From positions 39,356,631-39,420,630 of the forward strand of contig CM023539.1 of NCBI GenBank assembly GCA_013350335.1: a stretch of DNA of 64,000 nucleotides, in the 5' to 3' direction. The notes under the pieces are model-generated. The model had not been told where the DNA came from. It did not search any database and worked only from the letters and a program-made list of their open reading frames with translations. Of this stretch, positions 33,779-44,846 are shown in pieces; the stretch's first letter is position 1, and each line of letters begins with the position of its first letter. The translations under genes and the position numbers were made by a program. Origin of the DNA: Chimonanthus salicifolius. Taxonomy: Eukaryota; Streptophyta; Magnoliopsida; Laurales; Calycanthaceae.

Positions 33779-35694
33779 GGGAGGTATTCATTTGGCAAAT
33801 CAGATGGGAATACATCTTGAAATTCCTTAAAGACCGGAACTACAACCTCTAGCAACTCAGTACCAACCTCAGGAGAGGTCTCTCTCGACACTAGGGCATA
33901 CACAACCGAAGTTTCACTAGTCTCTCTTTCGAATTCTTTAGCAGCAATGATATGTAGAGACTTGGACTGGGTCTTTGATGGGGTTTTCGGTTTGTCCCTC
34001 TTTGTGTCATCCTGTTTTAAGTGAGGGGGCCTGGGTTGCATAGGGAGGAGTTTGATCTTTCTACCATTATGCTCAAAGCTACATGTGTTCGCTTGACCGA
34101 GCAGTGTCACATCATGATCAAATAACCAAGGACGACCCAAAATAATGTGTCCTACGCCCATAGGGATCACATCACACCACACAGTGTCCTGATAGGTGAG
34201 GATCTGAATGGGCACGGGGCACCATTGAGTGATCGGGATTGACGTGTTATTGACCCACGCAACTCAATGTGGATTAGGATGAGGTTCAGACTTCAAACCC
34301 AATCGAGCAACAGCGCTGGTGGATACGATATTTGCATAACTTCCACTATCCACAATCAGTTTGCAAGATTTCCTACCGTACTTAATGTAAGTGTGGAAAA
34401 TGGCTGTGTGCTTCCAATCTTTTGAGGGTTGAGATCGAGCAAAGACACATCTAACTACTGCAAGAAAGTCTGCATCGATCTCTTCATCAAGTTCCTCATC
34501 ACTCAAAGGATATTCACCCTGAAATTGAGCTTTTATGTCATCTTCACGAGCAATCTCTTCAATGGGTGGTTCTCCCAACAAAAGGGCTTTTTCGTGGTTC
34601 CTAGTCTTAGTAGGACATTCACAAGCGAAATGATCGTATTCCTGACAGTAGTAACACTTAGGACCATTCCTAAAAGAGCTCGCACCAGAAGCTTCCTTAA
34701 AACTTATATCCTTGATCTTGGATGGAGTACTGGTTACTTGTTTGGGTTGACTCACCATATTCTGCCGAGATCCTTGCGGATTAGGCTTAGAATTGGCACT
34801 CCGGGAGTCAAATTGCTTTGGAGGATTCGGCTTAAAGTAACCTTCTAAACCTTGGACTATTTGGTAAGTTTCCTCCAAAGTTTCCACCCCATGTAAGATA
34901 AGTTCACGCTGGAACTCAGGACGAAGACCTACTCTAAACCTAGAAAGGGTTTGGCTGGGGTCCTCATCCAACTCGCATCTCATAAGGAACTCATCAAACT
35001 TCTCAATGTACTCATCAATGGTCTGGTTGCCCTGACGTAGAGAGTTCCATTGGTCAATGGGTCTTTGCTTGTATCTGAGAGGGATATACTTTTCCTTCAA
35101 ACGTTCTTTCATCTCATCCCAATGCAGATTAACGGGTTCAACTCCTTGCCTCCGAAGTTTATGTTCCATTGTGGTCCAGAAAAGCCGTGCTTCTCCCACC
35201 AACTTCATTTTGGCAAAACGGACCCTACGAGGTTCCGACATATCATGCCACTGAAAGTAGAGATCCATGTCCGACAACCAATCTGAGAAAACCTTAGGGT
35301 CTGCTCATCCCTTAAATTCAAGAGCTTCTAATCGAACGTTCTTCAAGACACGTTCCTCATGGTTGATGAGTTCCTGATGCCTGTGTGGCTGTTGGAATCT
35401 ACCGTGACCAAATCTACGGCCTCTATGGTCTATATTCCTAAAATTCTCATTATCCTCATGAACTGACCCATTCTCCTTATTCCTAGGGGTTTCAAGGGCT
35501 TCAATCCTGTTTCTCAAGTCGGTCATGTCAGTACCTAAGGTATCTTGACCTCTCTTAAGGTCAGTGAGCCGGGCATCTAATTGGGCAAAGACCTTAGTAA
35601 ACCAAACTGGGGTTTGATCTTCTGACATTTCACTGGATGGTTCGGGCTCTTTCTGATAGGTAACTCCACTCCTAGTGGTCATACACGGGTACAC
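33775..35694 (-). pseudogene. Gypsy gag and protease, interrupted by two TGA stops
   Basis: One frame with two stops (35305, 34264). First part: a coiled-coil-like leader (LDARLTDLKRGQDTLGTDM). Second part: the gag core (FAKMKLVGEARLFWTTMEHK, QWNSLRQGNQTIDEYIEKFD), one CCHC zinc knuckle (CYYCQEYDHFACEC, with D in place of the usual G before H), then the protease motif LIVDSGSYANIVS. Third part: the rest of the protease (VIPMGVGHIILGRPWLFDHD) and a linker to RT. Both stops lie in otherwise continuous sequence, so they are late point changes. Confidence 0.88.
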
Positions 35695-35900
35695 GCACTA
35701 GTGTTCCTCTAGACTCACAAATATAATGATGAATTCTGAATATATGCTATGACCTAAGTCTATATGCAGTGAATGATTTTTTTTTTTAAATAATGAAGAA
35801 TGCAAGTTTTTTTTAAAAAAATAAAATAAAATAAAATAAAATGCAACCTAAGACCGTGGGTGTTTAAGGAAACAACTGAACCTTACTCTGATACCAAATT
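35695..35900 (-). other. Gypsy 5' leader with primer-binding site
   Basis: TGGTATCAGAG (minus strand, 35896-35886) lies 4 nt inside the LTR and matches the 3' end of initiator tRNA-Met. Includes a T-run and an (AAAAT)n stretch at about 35815-35841. Confidence 0.85.
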
Positions 35901-36736
35901 TGACGTAGGACAAGACAAAAGGTGACCCTAAATGCTTAAATGCGATTATGCTGTAACAAGAAACTAATATGAGGTTGAAATTAAAAATTAAAATTAATAA
36001 TAACAATTAGAATAATAAAATCTACCACAAATAATGAAGAAAATTCAGAGAATTCAAAGTAAGTAATTAAATCACAATCAAAACCATGTTATAGCCAAAA
36101 AAATAGAAGGCCTTCAAAACCAAGAGGATTATCAGAACACCAAACACATAAACCAACATCACATGGCGATGAAATCTAGGCTGTTTTAGGCTTCAAAATA
36201 TGATGGCCAGCGGTCTATGGCTTAAGAGAGGTTTAGACAGTAGTATGAGTGTCTAAAAGGGAAGGTTATGGCAGCAAAAGGGTTGGGTAAAGAGTTGGTA
36301 AACAGGAAGAGGGTTGTATAGGGGCTAACGACACTTAAAGAATGTGGTAGAGGGGTAGGCGAAAGGTTATGGATGGGCTATAAAGACTGACGAGGGCAGT
36401 GGAGGTCTTGGGGAGGGTCGGTGGATGTGGAAAAGGGGTATGGATGATTTCAATCACAAGTAAGGGGATTATAGTTACTGTTTGGGACTGACAAAGGGGT
36501 AGGGAGGGATTAGGACAAGGGGCGAAGATGATAGGATGGATCTAGGGAAGGGGCGAAGCCCAAGAAGGGGTAGAGAAGGAGACGAAAGCTCAGAGATAGG
36601 GTTTTGGGGGCAGCGGCAAAAGGGATGGGGTTGGGTGTTCACGACAGGATGGTAGGGAAGAATAAAAGAAAATAGAGAGGGAAGAAGAGAGAGAGGAGAA
36701 GAAGAAGATGTTTGTATCTGGAGATTTGAGTAGGAG
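35901..36736 (-). repeat. 5' LTR of the gypsy element, truncated (836 bp)
   Basis: Aligns with 30647-31482 over its whole length, then stops abruptly at GAGTAGGAG. The outermost 220 bp or so, which in the other LTR carry the TATA box, are absent. Confidence 0.85.
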
Positions 36737-36950
36737 GGCTTCCCTTACGAAGGAGGTCTTAAAGTTTCATTCATGTTCAAAATTCCTTTGAACCACTCTC
36801 CATAGTTACTTATTTAAATGTTTGTGGGATTGGCAGTTGCTTACTTAAATGTTTGTGGGATTGGGAGACTTGCAAATGGCCTAAAGACTAGTCCGATTAA
36901 AATGTTTCATGTCTAAATAGAGGTGAGATCTCTCGATACCTTGGTCATAA
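36737..36950 (+). repeat. SINE-like family B fragment abutting the gypsy 5' LTR
   Basis: GGCTTCCCTTACGAAGGAGG, TTTCATTCATGTTCAAAATT, ACCACTCTCCATAGTTAC, GATTGGGAGACTTGCAAA and an A-run at 36950 follow the family B order. A 31-bp duplication (36810-36840 and 36841-36871, TTATTTAAATGTTTGTGGG) lies inside it. Confidence 0.45.
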
Positions 36951-37151
36951 AAAAAAATATTGTCTATTCAAAATGAACGATTGAATAAGTAAATAAATCT
37001 TAATTAACTTACTCATTAGATTAAGTTTTAAATTTTAATATATTATTAAATAAAATTTAAATTTATACTCAATGTGTAGTATTAGATTTAATTTTGGAAA
37101 ATACTTAAAATCTTATGAAATCTTTGATCCAAATAAGAAAATAATTTATCC
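36951..37151. other. AT-rich spacer, nothing recognised
   Basis: No gene or known repeat seen. Confidence 0.5.
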
Positions 37152-37312
37152 ATATGGATGTAGCTCAACTGGTTGCCTCCCGCCTAAGGAAGCGGGAGGT
37201 TGTGGGTTCGAATCTCATGGACTAACGTTGATGTGTCCTAGGAATAGTGGGCTCATCCGTGGGGGTTTTAGGCTGGATATCCCGTGGTTTTCCACACGTA
37301 AATTCAAAAAAA
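37152..37312 (+). repeat. tRNA-derived SINE, family A
   Basis: A box TAGCTCAACTGG (37161-37172), a hairpin-like CCTCCCGC...GCGGGAGG, B box GGTTCGAATCT (37205-37215), then the family body (TAGTGGGCTCATCCGTGGG, CCCGTGGTTTTCCACACGT) and an A-rich tail. AAGAAAATA-type sequence on both sides may be a target duplication. A tRNA gene is excluded because the fold cannot be completed and copies are dispersed. Confidence 0.8.
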
Positions 37313-37991
37313 GGAAAAGAAAATATTTTAAAACAATAGATAAATATATTTTTATATAAGATATCATGTGAGTTAGTTGGCCCTATGATATTGAATATAC
37401 AGGTTTAGGATACTCTAAAATTAGAATTTAAGACCAAAGGCTATTTTAACCATCAACTTTAAATCCATCAAAATTAAGAGTAAGATGACTTTTAATTTTA
37501 ATACACTTTTATTAAATGATTGGTCTCAAATTTTGACTTTGAGGTATTTTAAATATGTACTTAATATGATTGGATTCACTAACATAGCTACTTAGGAACT
37601 AAAGGTCTCATGTTCTAAATTTTATATTCCCTTGAAGCCCGTGGTTTGAAGGGGACTACGTGCATCCACAGTTTTACCTAATACCTTCGTACTCAGAAAG
37701 AGGTGGAGATCTTGAATTTCTTCGTCATTAAAAAAGAAAACTTCTCTTACCATAGATAGAGTAAAATAATTGAGAATTTTCATTAATGAAAAAGAAATCA
37801 TCGTCTTAATTTAAAATAACAATTATTACATTTTAGACATGTGGAATGTACTAACTCTATTAATCTCGCTATTCTGAATCTAGAATTATGGAGTACTTTA
37901 AAATAAAAATTACTTATCATCTCATCTTTAGTTTTAATATAACCAAATCCAAACTTATAGTTCTAAATTTTGATTACGGGCTACTCTAAAT
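37313..37991. other. AT-rich intergenic DNA
   Basis: Nothing recognised apart from weak SINE-like traces near 37620-37700. Confidence 0.45.
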
Positions 37992-38239
37992 TAGGGGTAC
38001 AAAAACCGCCTTTACCGAGATATCGACGTCTCTGCCGATATCTCGGTATCTCAGATCTCGGCTGAGATCTCTCTCTCTCCTAATTTTTTTTTGGATAAAT
38101 ATCAGCAGTATAAATGTATATCGGCTGATATCTCGTTAGTACGGTCGATACTGTGCGTATTAGCTGAGATATTTCGGTCGCAAAAAACTCGAGATATCTC
38201 GGCCGATACGCACAATATCGGCCAAGATTTATACCGCTG
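37992..38239. mobile_element. hAT-type element, TATCGGCCGATA family (248 bp)
   Basis: Starts TAGGGGTACAAAAACCG and ends with the inverse of CAGCGGTATAAATCTTGG. The flanking 8-mers CTCTAAAT and CTCTATAC match at 6 of 8. Here the motif has drifted to GAGATATCTCGGCCGATAC. Confidence 0.7.
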
Positions 38240-38410
38240 CTCTATACTTAAATCTAATGTGATAGGCCCCAGTGACACGCACAATGCCATATTTAAAAAA
38301 TATAAATTTTATATTATTTCAGCTAATGAACTCCACCATTTTCCTACATCTCCTGTACCTCAGCTTGGGCACGCCCAGCCAAGCCGGGCCAGTATGAACT
38401 GAGTTATGGG

Positions 38411-38680
38411 CAGGGGTATAAAATTCGGTAGTTAAAAAAAATTTCCGTCGAATATCGCCGATTATTTATTTATTTAGAAAAATAAATATCGATTGTGGGC
38501 CCGGTCGATAACTCAGGCCGATATTTATATTATTTTAATTTTTTTTAAAACAACATTTTTTATTTTTTAAATGATTTTTTTCAAAAAAAAAGCCACTGAG
38601 AATTTCAAAATTTTTTTTTTTTTTGAGGAGAGAAAAAATCTCAGGCCGATACAAAAATTCGGCCGAATTTTTGACCCCTG
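38411..38680. mobile_element. hAT-type element, TATCGGCCGATA family (270 bp), perfect 8-bp duplication
   Basis: Flanked exactly by GTTATGGG at 38403-38410 and 38681-38688. Starts CAGGGGTATAAAATTCGG and ends with the inverse of CAGGGGTCAAAAATTCGG. This copy fixes the ends of the family. The middle is A/T-rich with a GAGGAGAGAAAAAAT stretch; no coding capacity. Confidence 0.9.
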
Positions 38681-38825
38681 GTTATGGGACACCATGGCCC
38701 GTGTTTGATGTGAATGGACCATGGGCTGATTGGGCCCTGACTCTAACGCTCCATGACCTAATCTGTAGTTATATATTCTACAACCTTAACACAAATACAC
38801 AGCCACAATCATTGTATTGCAACTG

Positions 38826-39228
38826 GGGTGCGTTTGGATGGGGGTAAGGGGTAACCCCTAGTTACCCTTGTTTGGTAATGGAACATGGCAGTTTTCACGA
38901 AACTCTCGCCCCTCTTATCTCTCTTTATCCTCTCTTTGCACTCATGGAGCAAAAATATTTTAAAATATTTTTTAATTGATGAATATTATTTAATAATTAT
39001 CTTTCATAAAATCTTATTTTTATATTATATAGATTTAATAAAAAATATTAATTCTCGTAATATTGTTAATATGTCAAGTTACTCCTACTTATAGTTACCA
39101 AACAAGATTTTTTTTTTCAGGATAAGTTTTAACTTTACCCCTATAATTACCAAATATGATAATGATAACATCTGCATAAAGGTAGCCCCTATTCAAGGGT
39201 AACCCTGGGTAATCCCTGTAATGCAGTC
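38826..39228. mobile_element. TIR element, GGGCTGCGTTTGGATG family (about 400 bp)
   Basis: Left end GGGTGCGTTTGGATGGGGGT; the right end is eroded (AATGCAGTC next to TA). Inside are GGGTAACCCCTAGTTACCC-type blocks and AT-rich DNA, as in 3547-3992. Confidence 0.65.
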
Positions 39229-39230
39229 TA

Positions 39231-39429
39231 GGGCTGCATTTGGATGGGGGTAAGGGGGGCCTTGTTTGGTAACTAAGGGGAGGGGTTACAAAATCAACTT
39301 TTTACCCCTCTCCCTTAACTTTTGAAAACCCTTTTCAAGAGAGGGATTTTCATATTACCTGGGATAACACCTGACCAAGGGTTACTCGTAGTAACCCCTC
39401 CAAAACTGACACCCCATCCAAATGCAACC
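39231..39429. mobile_element. TIR element, GGGCTGCGTTTGGATG family (199 bp)
   Basis: Left end GGGCTGCATTTGGATGGGGG, right end CCATCCAAATGCAACC, flanked by TA (39229-39230 and 39430-39431). Lies directly beside the previous copy. Confidence 0.75.
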
Positions 39430-39531
39430 TAAGGGAACTTGGCTAGGCTATGGGCCACTCAGAGACTGAGCCCAATTTCTATTAGGGCAAATCTTAGGCC
39501 TAGACTTAAATGTTCATACCTAACTTTGGAC

Positions 39532-39846
39532 TAGGACTTAAATTCAGGTCAGGTTGGGTTTCAATAAACCAACCCAACCCATGTAAAAAATTATTGAATC
39601 TGACCCGATCCAACTCGAATTGTTGATCCAAGTTACTCAACCTGACCCGATCCTGATTTTTTGACCTGACTCAACCTGAGTACTGTTTTATAACTTGGTC
39701 GGGTTGCTTTTAAATTTCTTAATCCGACCTGATCCGATTTCATCTGGATTTATTTTTTTCCAACCCGATTTCATCGAGAGATGAAAAACATTACCCAGGC
39801 TCATTGATTTCTCAGATCGGGTTAAACCTGACCAAATTTTACCCTA
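39532..39846. mobile_element. hAT-like element, GGGTCGGGTT family (315 bp), inverted copy
   Basis: Starts TAGGACTTAAATTCAGG and ends with the inverse of TAGGGTAAAATTTGG. The flanking 8-mers CTTTGGAC (39524-39531) and CTTTAGAC (39847-39854) match at 7 of 8. The internal GACCCGATCC motifs run opposite to the copy at 40216. Confidence 0.8.
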
Positions 39847-40215
39847 CTTTAGACCAATTTTTGTTCAATAGGCTCACTCTCACTTTCAAGTTCGAATTTA
39901 ATGGCATCTAAAAGTTTAATTTTGAGCCTCAAGCATAAAAAGCAAAAACGTCTAACTGGATTTTAAATTGTAAATATGATAAAAAAAATATTGTAAAAAA
40001 AATCAAGTACGGCTTTCATGTGCTGGGATTGGCCTTGAAATTAAGCTTTTAGCAGAGGTAAAGAAATGGGACTAAGCCCCAAATGAATTCAAATTAAGTT
40101 ATATTCAGTCCCAAATTGAGCTGCGAAGAGCCCTAGTTTCTTGGACTTTTCAACGGGCCCAAGGTCACCTGGCCCAACTTTCACCATTTGCCACAACTCT
40201 ATCCTCAACTCTGGC

Positions 40216-40576
40216 TAGGATTGAAACTTGGATCAGATTTTAACCCGATCAGCATGACCCAATTCGAGAAATTAGTGGGTTTATATTATATATTTATATA
40301 TTTTGGATCGGGTCAGATTTGGAAAAAAGCCTAGCATGAAATTCGGGTCGAGTTGGATTGAATAATTTAAAATCAACCGGACTTGACCCAACGTAATCTG
40401 ACCTGACTCAAGTGCACCAAGTTATAAAATTGTAGCACTCGGGTTGAATTGGGTTAGAAATTTGGGTCGGGTCAAGTTGGGTAATTTGGGTAGGTGAGAT
40501 TGGGTTCAATAAGTTTTGACATGAGTTGAGTTGAACTTATTAAAACTCGATCCGATCCGCCCGAGTTTCAACCTTA
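40216..40576. mobile_element. hAT-like element, GGGTCGGGTT family (361 bp), perfect 8-bp duplication
   Basis: Flanked exactly by ACTCTGGC (40208-40215 and 40577-40584). Starts TAGGATTGAAACTTGG and ends with the inverse of TAAGGTTGAAACTCGGG. Rich in GGGTCGGGTCAAG-like motifs, non-coding. Confidence 0.88.
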
Positions 40577-40584
40577 ACTCTGGC

Positions 40585-41004
40585 CTTAATCAACTTCAAG
40601 ATAGACCTTTCAAAGACTAACCATCTCATGGATCGAGGCCTGGCTTATGGGCTCTCTCTTTTTTCATTTAGGGCCGTGTTTCCATTTGGTTCTTTGGTAT
40701 TATTTTGTTCAGGTTTCCTTGTTCGAGGATGTGGGCCTATTATGTTTGATTGGCGTCCTTGGCGGCCTTTAGATTTTCTGGACTGGGCTTTGTGCTTTTT
40801 TAGGCCTTCTCATTCTGTGGGCCTTTTTGTTTTGACTTGGCCAGGGTTGTAGACTTCTTAACTTTCTTTTTGAGCCCTTCTGCTTTCATTGTTTTGTAGT
40901 TATTAGAGATTTCCATTTCCTTTAATTTTTTAGCCCTACTGAAATGCTGAATTGCTAAGTGCAACTCCATACTTGCATGTAGTATTAACTTGATAATTAC
41001 TCAC
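40585..41004. other. Intergenic DNA, nothing recognised
   Basis: A frame at 40628-40852 (+) has no family resemblance and is not called. Confidence 0.45.
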
Positions 41005-41150
41005 ATGAGTGTAGTTCACTCCCAGGAAGCAGGAGATTGTGAGATCGAGCCTCCATGACCTAACTTTAGTGTGCCTTGGAGTAGTGAGCTCACCCGTGGA
41101 GGTTTTACGTTGGGTATCCCGTGATTTCCTACACATAAATTCAAAAAAAG
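41005..41150 (+). repeat. tRNA-derived SINE, family A (internal deletion)
   Basis: GAGTGTAGTTCA joins directly to CCCAGGAAGCAGGAGATTGT, so the part after the A box is shortened; then GAGATCGAGCCTCCATGACC (B-box area) and the family body with CCCGTGATTTCCTACACATA and an A-rich tail. Confidence 0.65.
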
Positions 41151-41480
41151 AAGAAGTGCTAATAGGGGTTTTATCCAACCTGACTCGATACCTATTAAAA
41201 AACATAATTTTGTTGATTCCTAATAAAATTATATCACTGACAACTCCTTCTGATGTGATTTGACCTAATACTTTTAAAAAAATTGGCAAAACAAAATATA
41301 TATTAACGGATGTGCAAATCTTTTTCTTTTTTATAATAATGAAAAACTGATGTAAGATAGGCCTCTTGTGAGCTTCTGAGGAATAGCCTCTAGTGCTGTG
41401 TCACTAAATAATTTATTATGCCATCAATCATCATTGTCTTTTGTTGGGACAAGGTATTAAGAGTTGAAGACTTTAAATAG

Positions 41481-41638
41481 GTGAAGTTTAACCGGTTGCC
41501 TCCCGTTTTAGAAAGTGAGCAGTCGTGGGTTCAAACCCTCATAGGCTTAATTTTGATGTGTTTTAGGAGTAGTGAGTTCACCTACGGGAGTTTTAGTAAG
41601 ACTTTGTCTGAGTTTCCACACACATAAATCTTAAAAAA
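41481..41638 (+). repeat. tRNA-derived SINE, family A
   Basis: GTGAAGTTTAACCGGTTGCC (A box), GTGGGTTCAAACCCTC (B box), TAGTGAGTTCACCTACGGGA, then TTTCCACACACATAAATC and an A-run. Confidence 0.7.
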
Positions 41639-42932
41639 AAAGACCTCAAATCTTTTTCTACTAACTTGCACAACATGTGACAATGGGTTCATTCAACAGC
41701 CATCAATTTTCATTTGTTTTGCATTACATAGTAGAAATAGTTTTGAGAAACAATGTTTATTTTAATTAGAAGAGTTAATTAAATCTAATTCATTTTATAA
41801 GAAAATGGCTTTGATAACTATGAAAAATTGATGGTGATTAAAAAAGTAAATTTTATCTATTGCCATATAATATATGAGTAAATACAATTAATTATAAGAG
41901 ATGGCGGCACTCCTTTATCATGTTAGTGGAGTTTTTTTTTTTTTAAATTAAATCATTAGTGGGGTGGTTGGTAGTTAAAGATGGGACATGTCATCCTTAG
42001 TGAGTTGAAGAGTGGACACTTCAAAAATACACTCAATGAGTTTAAAAATTACAAGAGATCACAACAATCCTATGTCATACTAGTACGGTTCCCAGGTTTC
42101 CAATTATTTAATATAAATGGATTCTTTTCTGTTCTTTTCTTATTCTTGAAGGCAATCTAATCTGCCACCAAATGGGTGGTGATGAATATCCTAATACAAC
42201 CAGACTGCTTTAGTCTAAAAAATAAAATCAGGGAGAACTGAGGATAGATACAACTTCAGTGTGTGCAGTTGAGAAATTTCAGAGTAGCAGTAAAGCTAGA
42301 TCATTAAAAATATAAAAAAAAGAGATAAAGAAAAATAATTTAGACACTGAAGTGACCGACAATATGATTTATAGTAAAATCAAATAAAGAAATTGAATTT
42401 TAAAAGTCGATTCCAATTAAATAGAATTTTGACTTATGATGATGATGACAATGACTGAGGACTCACCCAACAACAAGAGAAACATGAAGCAATGGTCTCT
42501 GATATGTATACATATTCGTTATTTCTTTTTTAGAATTGTCGTGTGATATTTCACTCTACATTGAAGGTGAGACTAATTCCAGATACACAATACTGTATAT
42601 AAATATCTTGTATCAAGTTAATTAGGGAGGAGTTAAAAACTCGTAACATTTGTATAATCTTAGTGTTAGCATAGTTCCATATTGTCTTTGAACCTTTGAA
42701 ATGTAAAGTTTATAAGAACATAGGTATTCTCTCCTCATGAGTCGATTTTTAAGTGAGTTCTATTTATGTGTTTAACATAGTATGAGAGCAAAGGTATCAC
42801 AGGGATGGATCAGATTTGTATCTCCAGCCATGTGTGGAGGGGGAGAGTCGAGTGTCTCCGTCGACCTTCAAAATATGAGGTTTATAAGTATTTGGGTACT
42901 CTCTTTGTAAGTTAATTTTTAATAGTGAATTA
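41639..42932. other. AT-rich intergenic DNA with SINE and LTR traces
   Basis: About 42540-42660 resembles the tail of SINE family C (GGTGAGACTAATTCCAGATA). About 42665-42800 has CATAGTTCCATATTGTC, TTTATAAG and ACATAGTATGAGAGCA, resembling a Copia LTR and primer-site remnant. No gene. Confidence 0.4.
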
Positions 42933-44030
42933 AGCGGGTTGGGATTTCTCAAGTCCCACTTTCTCAGTCGGGACTGTCTAGGGGACCTCTTGTTGATCGA
43001 ACCAACCTTTTGAATCGAATTGGGCCCATCCTCTTTTCACTCATAACGGCCTTGGTCTTAGTTCCTGTTGGACTAAGGGTTTTCAAGTTCCCACGTGATC
43101 ATGTCCGATCCACCCGTTCTTCTAGTGTTGGTGCCAGGCCCTCCTGTAAGCCTCAGCTGTCCTCTCAGTCATTTCCAACTCCAGTCCTTAAACTGGCCTA
43201 TTCCCTCTGCCTCAAGCTTTACTGAAAGCCTATCCTATTTTCAGATGGCCTTCACCTCTTCAGCCTTTGCAAGGTGGAAGCGAGTCAGAAGTGTTTGGCG
43301 ATTGAGAACCCTAAGCCAACATATCTTGATGACCTCCCTCAATCGAAATTAGTAATGGAGTTTGAAATTTCACAGCTGCAATTAGAAGGTGCCAATTTTT
43401 CCTGCAATTAAAGGTTCGGCACTTGATCTAATGAATGACGACTTGAATTCTCTGAAGGTTAGGGGTTACTCTGAAGAAGACGGTAGATCAATCTTAGAGA
43501 TTGGCAAAAAGTTGGGGATCAATTTTGTTAATAGTGATCAAGCTATCTCTGACTTACAAGCGGCTGAAGATAGAAACAGATCATTGACTTCCTCAACTTC
43601 TAAAAGGAAAAGAAATGTTAGCCCGGTTCATTATAGCCAACAAGTTAGACTACGAAAGAGGTTGGGATTCCGAAGAGTTCCAAATGATGACTCTTCTTTA
43701 GAAATCTTGGTATTTTTTTGGGAGTTTCAGTTGCCTGAGTATTAAGGAGAGGTTGTTCTTCTTCTTTGTGGTGCTTGGTCGGCGTCCCACGAGTTGGTTT
43801 TTCCTTTTTATTTTCATTCAAGTTCATTTGGAGTTGTTGGACTATTTGTCCTTGGGATGGTTTCTTGTTCTTTTGTGGTGTATTTGGTTTTGGAGGGATT
43901 CTTGTTTCCTTTTTCTATTCTCCTCTTTGGTTTCTTTGGGTTTTAGTCTTTTAGATCCAAGGGTACCTTCTCTTGTATTATTCTTCTTTCTCTCTTAATA
44001 TATTTATTCTTTGTTACCGCTAAAAAAAAA
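42933..44030 (+). mobile_element. L1-type LINE deletion derivative (1.1 kb)
   Basis: Ends in AATATATTTATTCTTTGTTACC and a poly-A run (44022-44030), as plant L1 elements do. It is flanked by GTGAATTA (42925-42932 and 44031-44038). It carries a basic, serine-rich 118-residue frame (43389-43745) that may be the C-terminal part of LINE ORF1. No endonuclease or reverse transcriptase is present, so the middle has been lost. The T-rich 3' UTR-like part is 43750-44020. Confidence 0.7.
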
Positions 44031-44038
44031 GTGAATTA

Positions 44039-44714
44039 TACTCATATGTTTTAACACTTAAAAACTCAGATCAACTGTACTATCCTTATAGTTTGATCTA
44101 AATGCATAGATCTATCTCTAGATTCCCCATATACTTTTATCTGTCTTGATACTGAGGTCCTGCTGTCCTCTTGTGATGTCAGAGAGCACTACATTTGAGA
44201 TACTCCTCATCATGGAGAAGATTTTGGGCATGCCCAACTTCCCCATGAATATCTTAGCATTAGAATTTGGAAAGGCCAAAAAGAATGAGATAGAGATGGA
44301 GATGAAGATAGAGATGGCAGTAAGCTTAGATTTAGATCTCCAAGTGCAGAAGGAAATCTTGGGAAAGATGGAAAGCCAAGTAAGGAGGCAAAAAGAGGAA
44401 GAAAAGAATGAAGTGGGTGTGGAAGTGGAAGAACACGTCTGTACGATATGACATCCATGTAATCATAATCCCACAATGCCAACACCAAATTCACAATTTC
44501 ACACAAGGGATTGAGACTTTAGAAGTTACCATCTCTATCATATTCTCATCTCATCTGCCATATGTTATCTGTCTTTTGCTCACTACAAATTTGTGGCTAG
44601 GGTTTTATAAGTGATGATTTGGGAAAATTTTGATTCAAATATGTTTTCATCCCAAAGAGACTCATCTTTTGTTCAAAAGAGTATAGAGTTAATTGTCTAT
44701 TTATATAACATGTG
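44039..44714. other. Intergenic DNA
   Basis: A frame at 44146-44451 (+) is Glu/Lys-rich and could be a low-complexity chance frame; no family recognised. Confidence 0.4.
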
Positions 44715-44846
44715 TATTATCACTTCACACTAGTGGTGAGACTAATCCTCCAGATACACGAATTCATGTATCAGATAAGTCCAAAAGGAGCCGAACCCAA
44801 AACCTCTAATCTAATACTAAAAGTTCAGATCAACTGAACTACCGGT
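44715..44846 (-). repeat. tRNA-derived SINE-like element, family C (best copy)
   Basis: On the minus strand: A box TAGTTCAGTTGATCTGAAC, then TTAGATTAGAGGTTTTGG, B box GGGTTCGGCTCC, GACTTATCTGATACATGAAT and a tail with GGATTAGTCTCACCACTAG. The tail motif is shared with family B. Confidence 0.6.

Larger units (their letters stand above)
30647..36736 (-). mobile_element. Ty3/gypsy chromovirus, decayed, minus strand
   Basis: In element order: truncated 5' LTR (36736-35901), primer site TGGTATCAGAG (35896-35886), gag, protease, reverse transcriptase, RNase H, a shortened integrase with chromodomain, a G-run polypurine tract (around 31712-31717), and 3' LTR (31702-30647). The order and the chromodomain place it in the chromoviruses; the RT text is closest to the CRM/Galadriel side by memory. 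The LTRs are about 95% alike by eye over the first 250 bp. Breaks: TGA stops at 35305, 34264 and 33071; frame changes near 33778, 32965 and 32480; loss of the integrase core. It cannot move on its own. Confidence 0.9.

Noticed and set aside
37155..37230. Possible tRNA gene (A and B boxes present)
   Set aside because: The acceptor stem cannot close and the same sequence recurs dispersed with a common non-tRNA body and A-rich tail, so it is a SINE.
44146..44451. Glu/Lys/Met-rich frame of 101 residues
   Set aside because: No splice context, motif or neighbouring exon; composition follows local GA-rich DNA.
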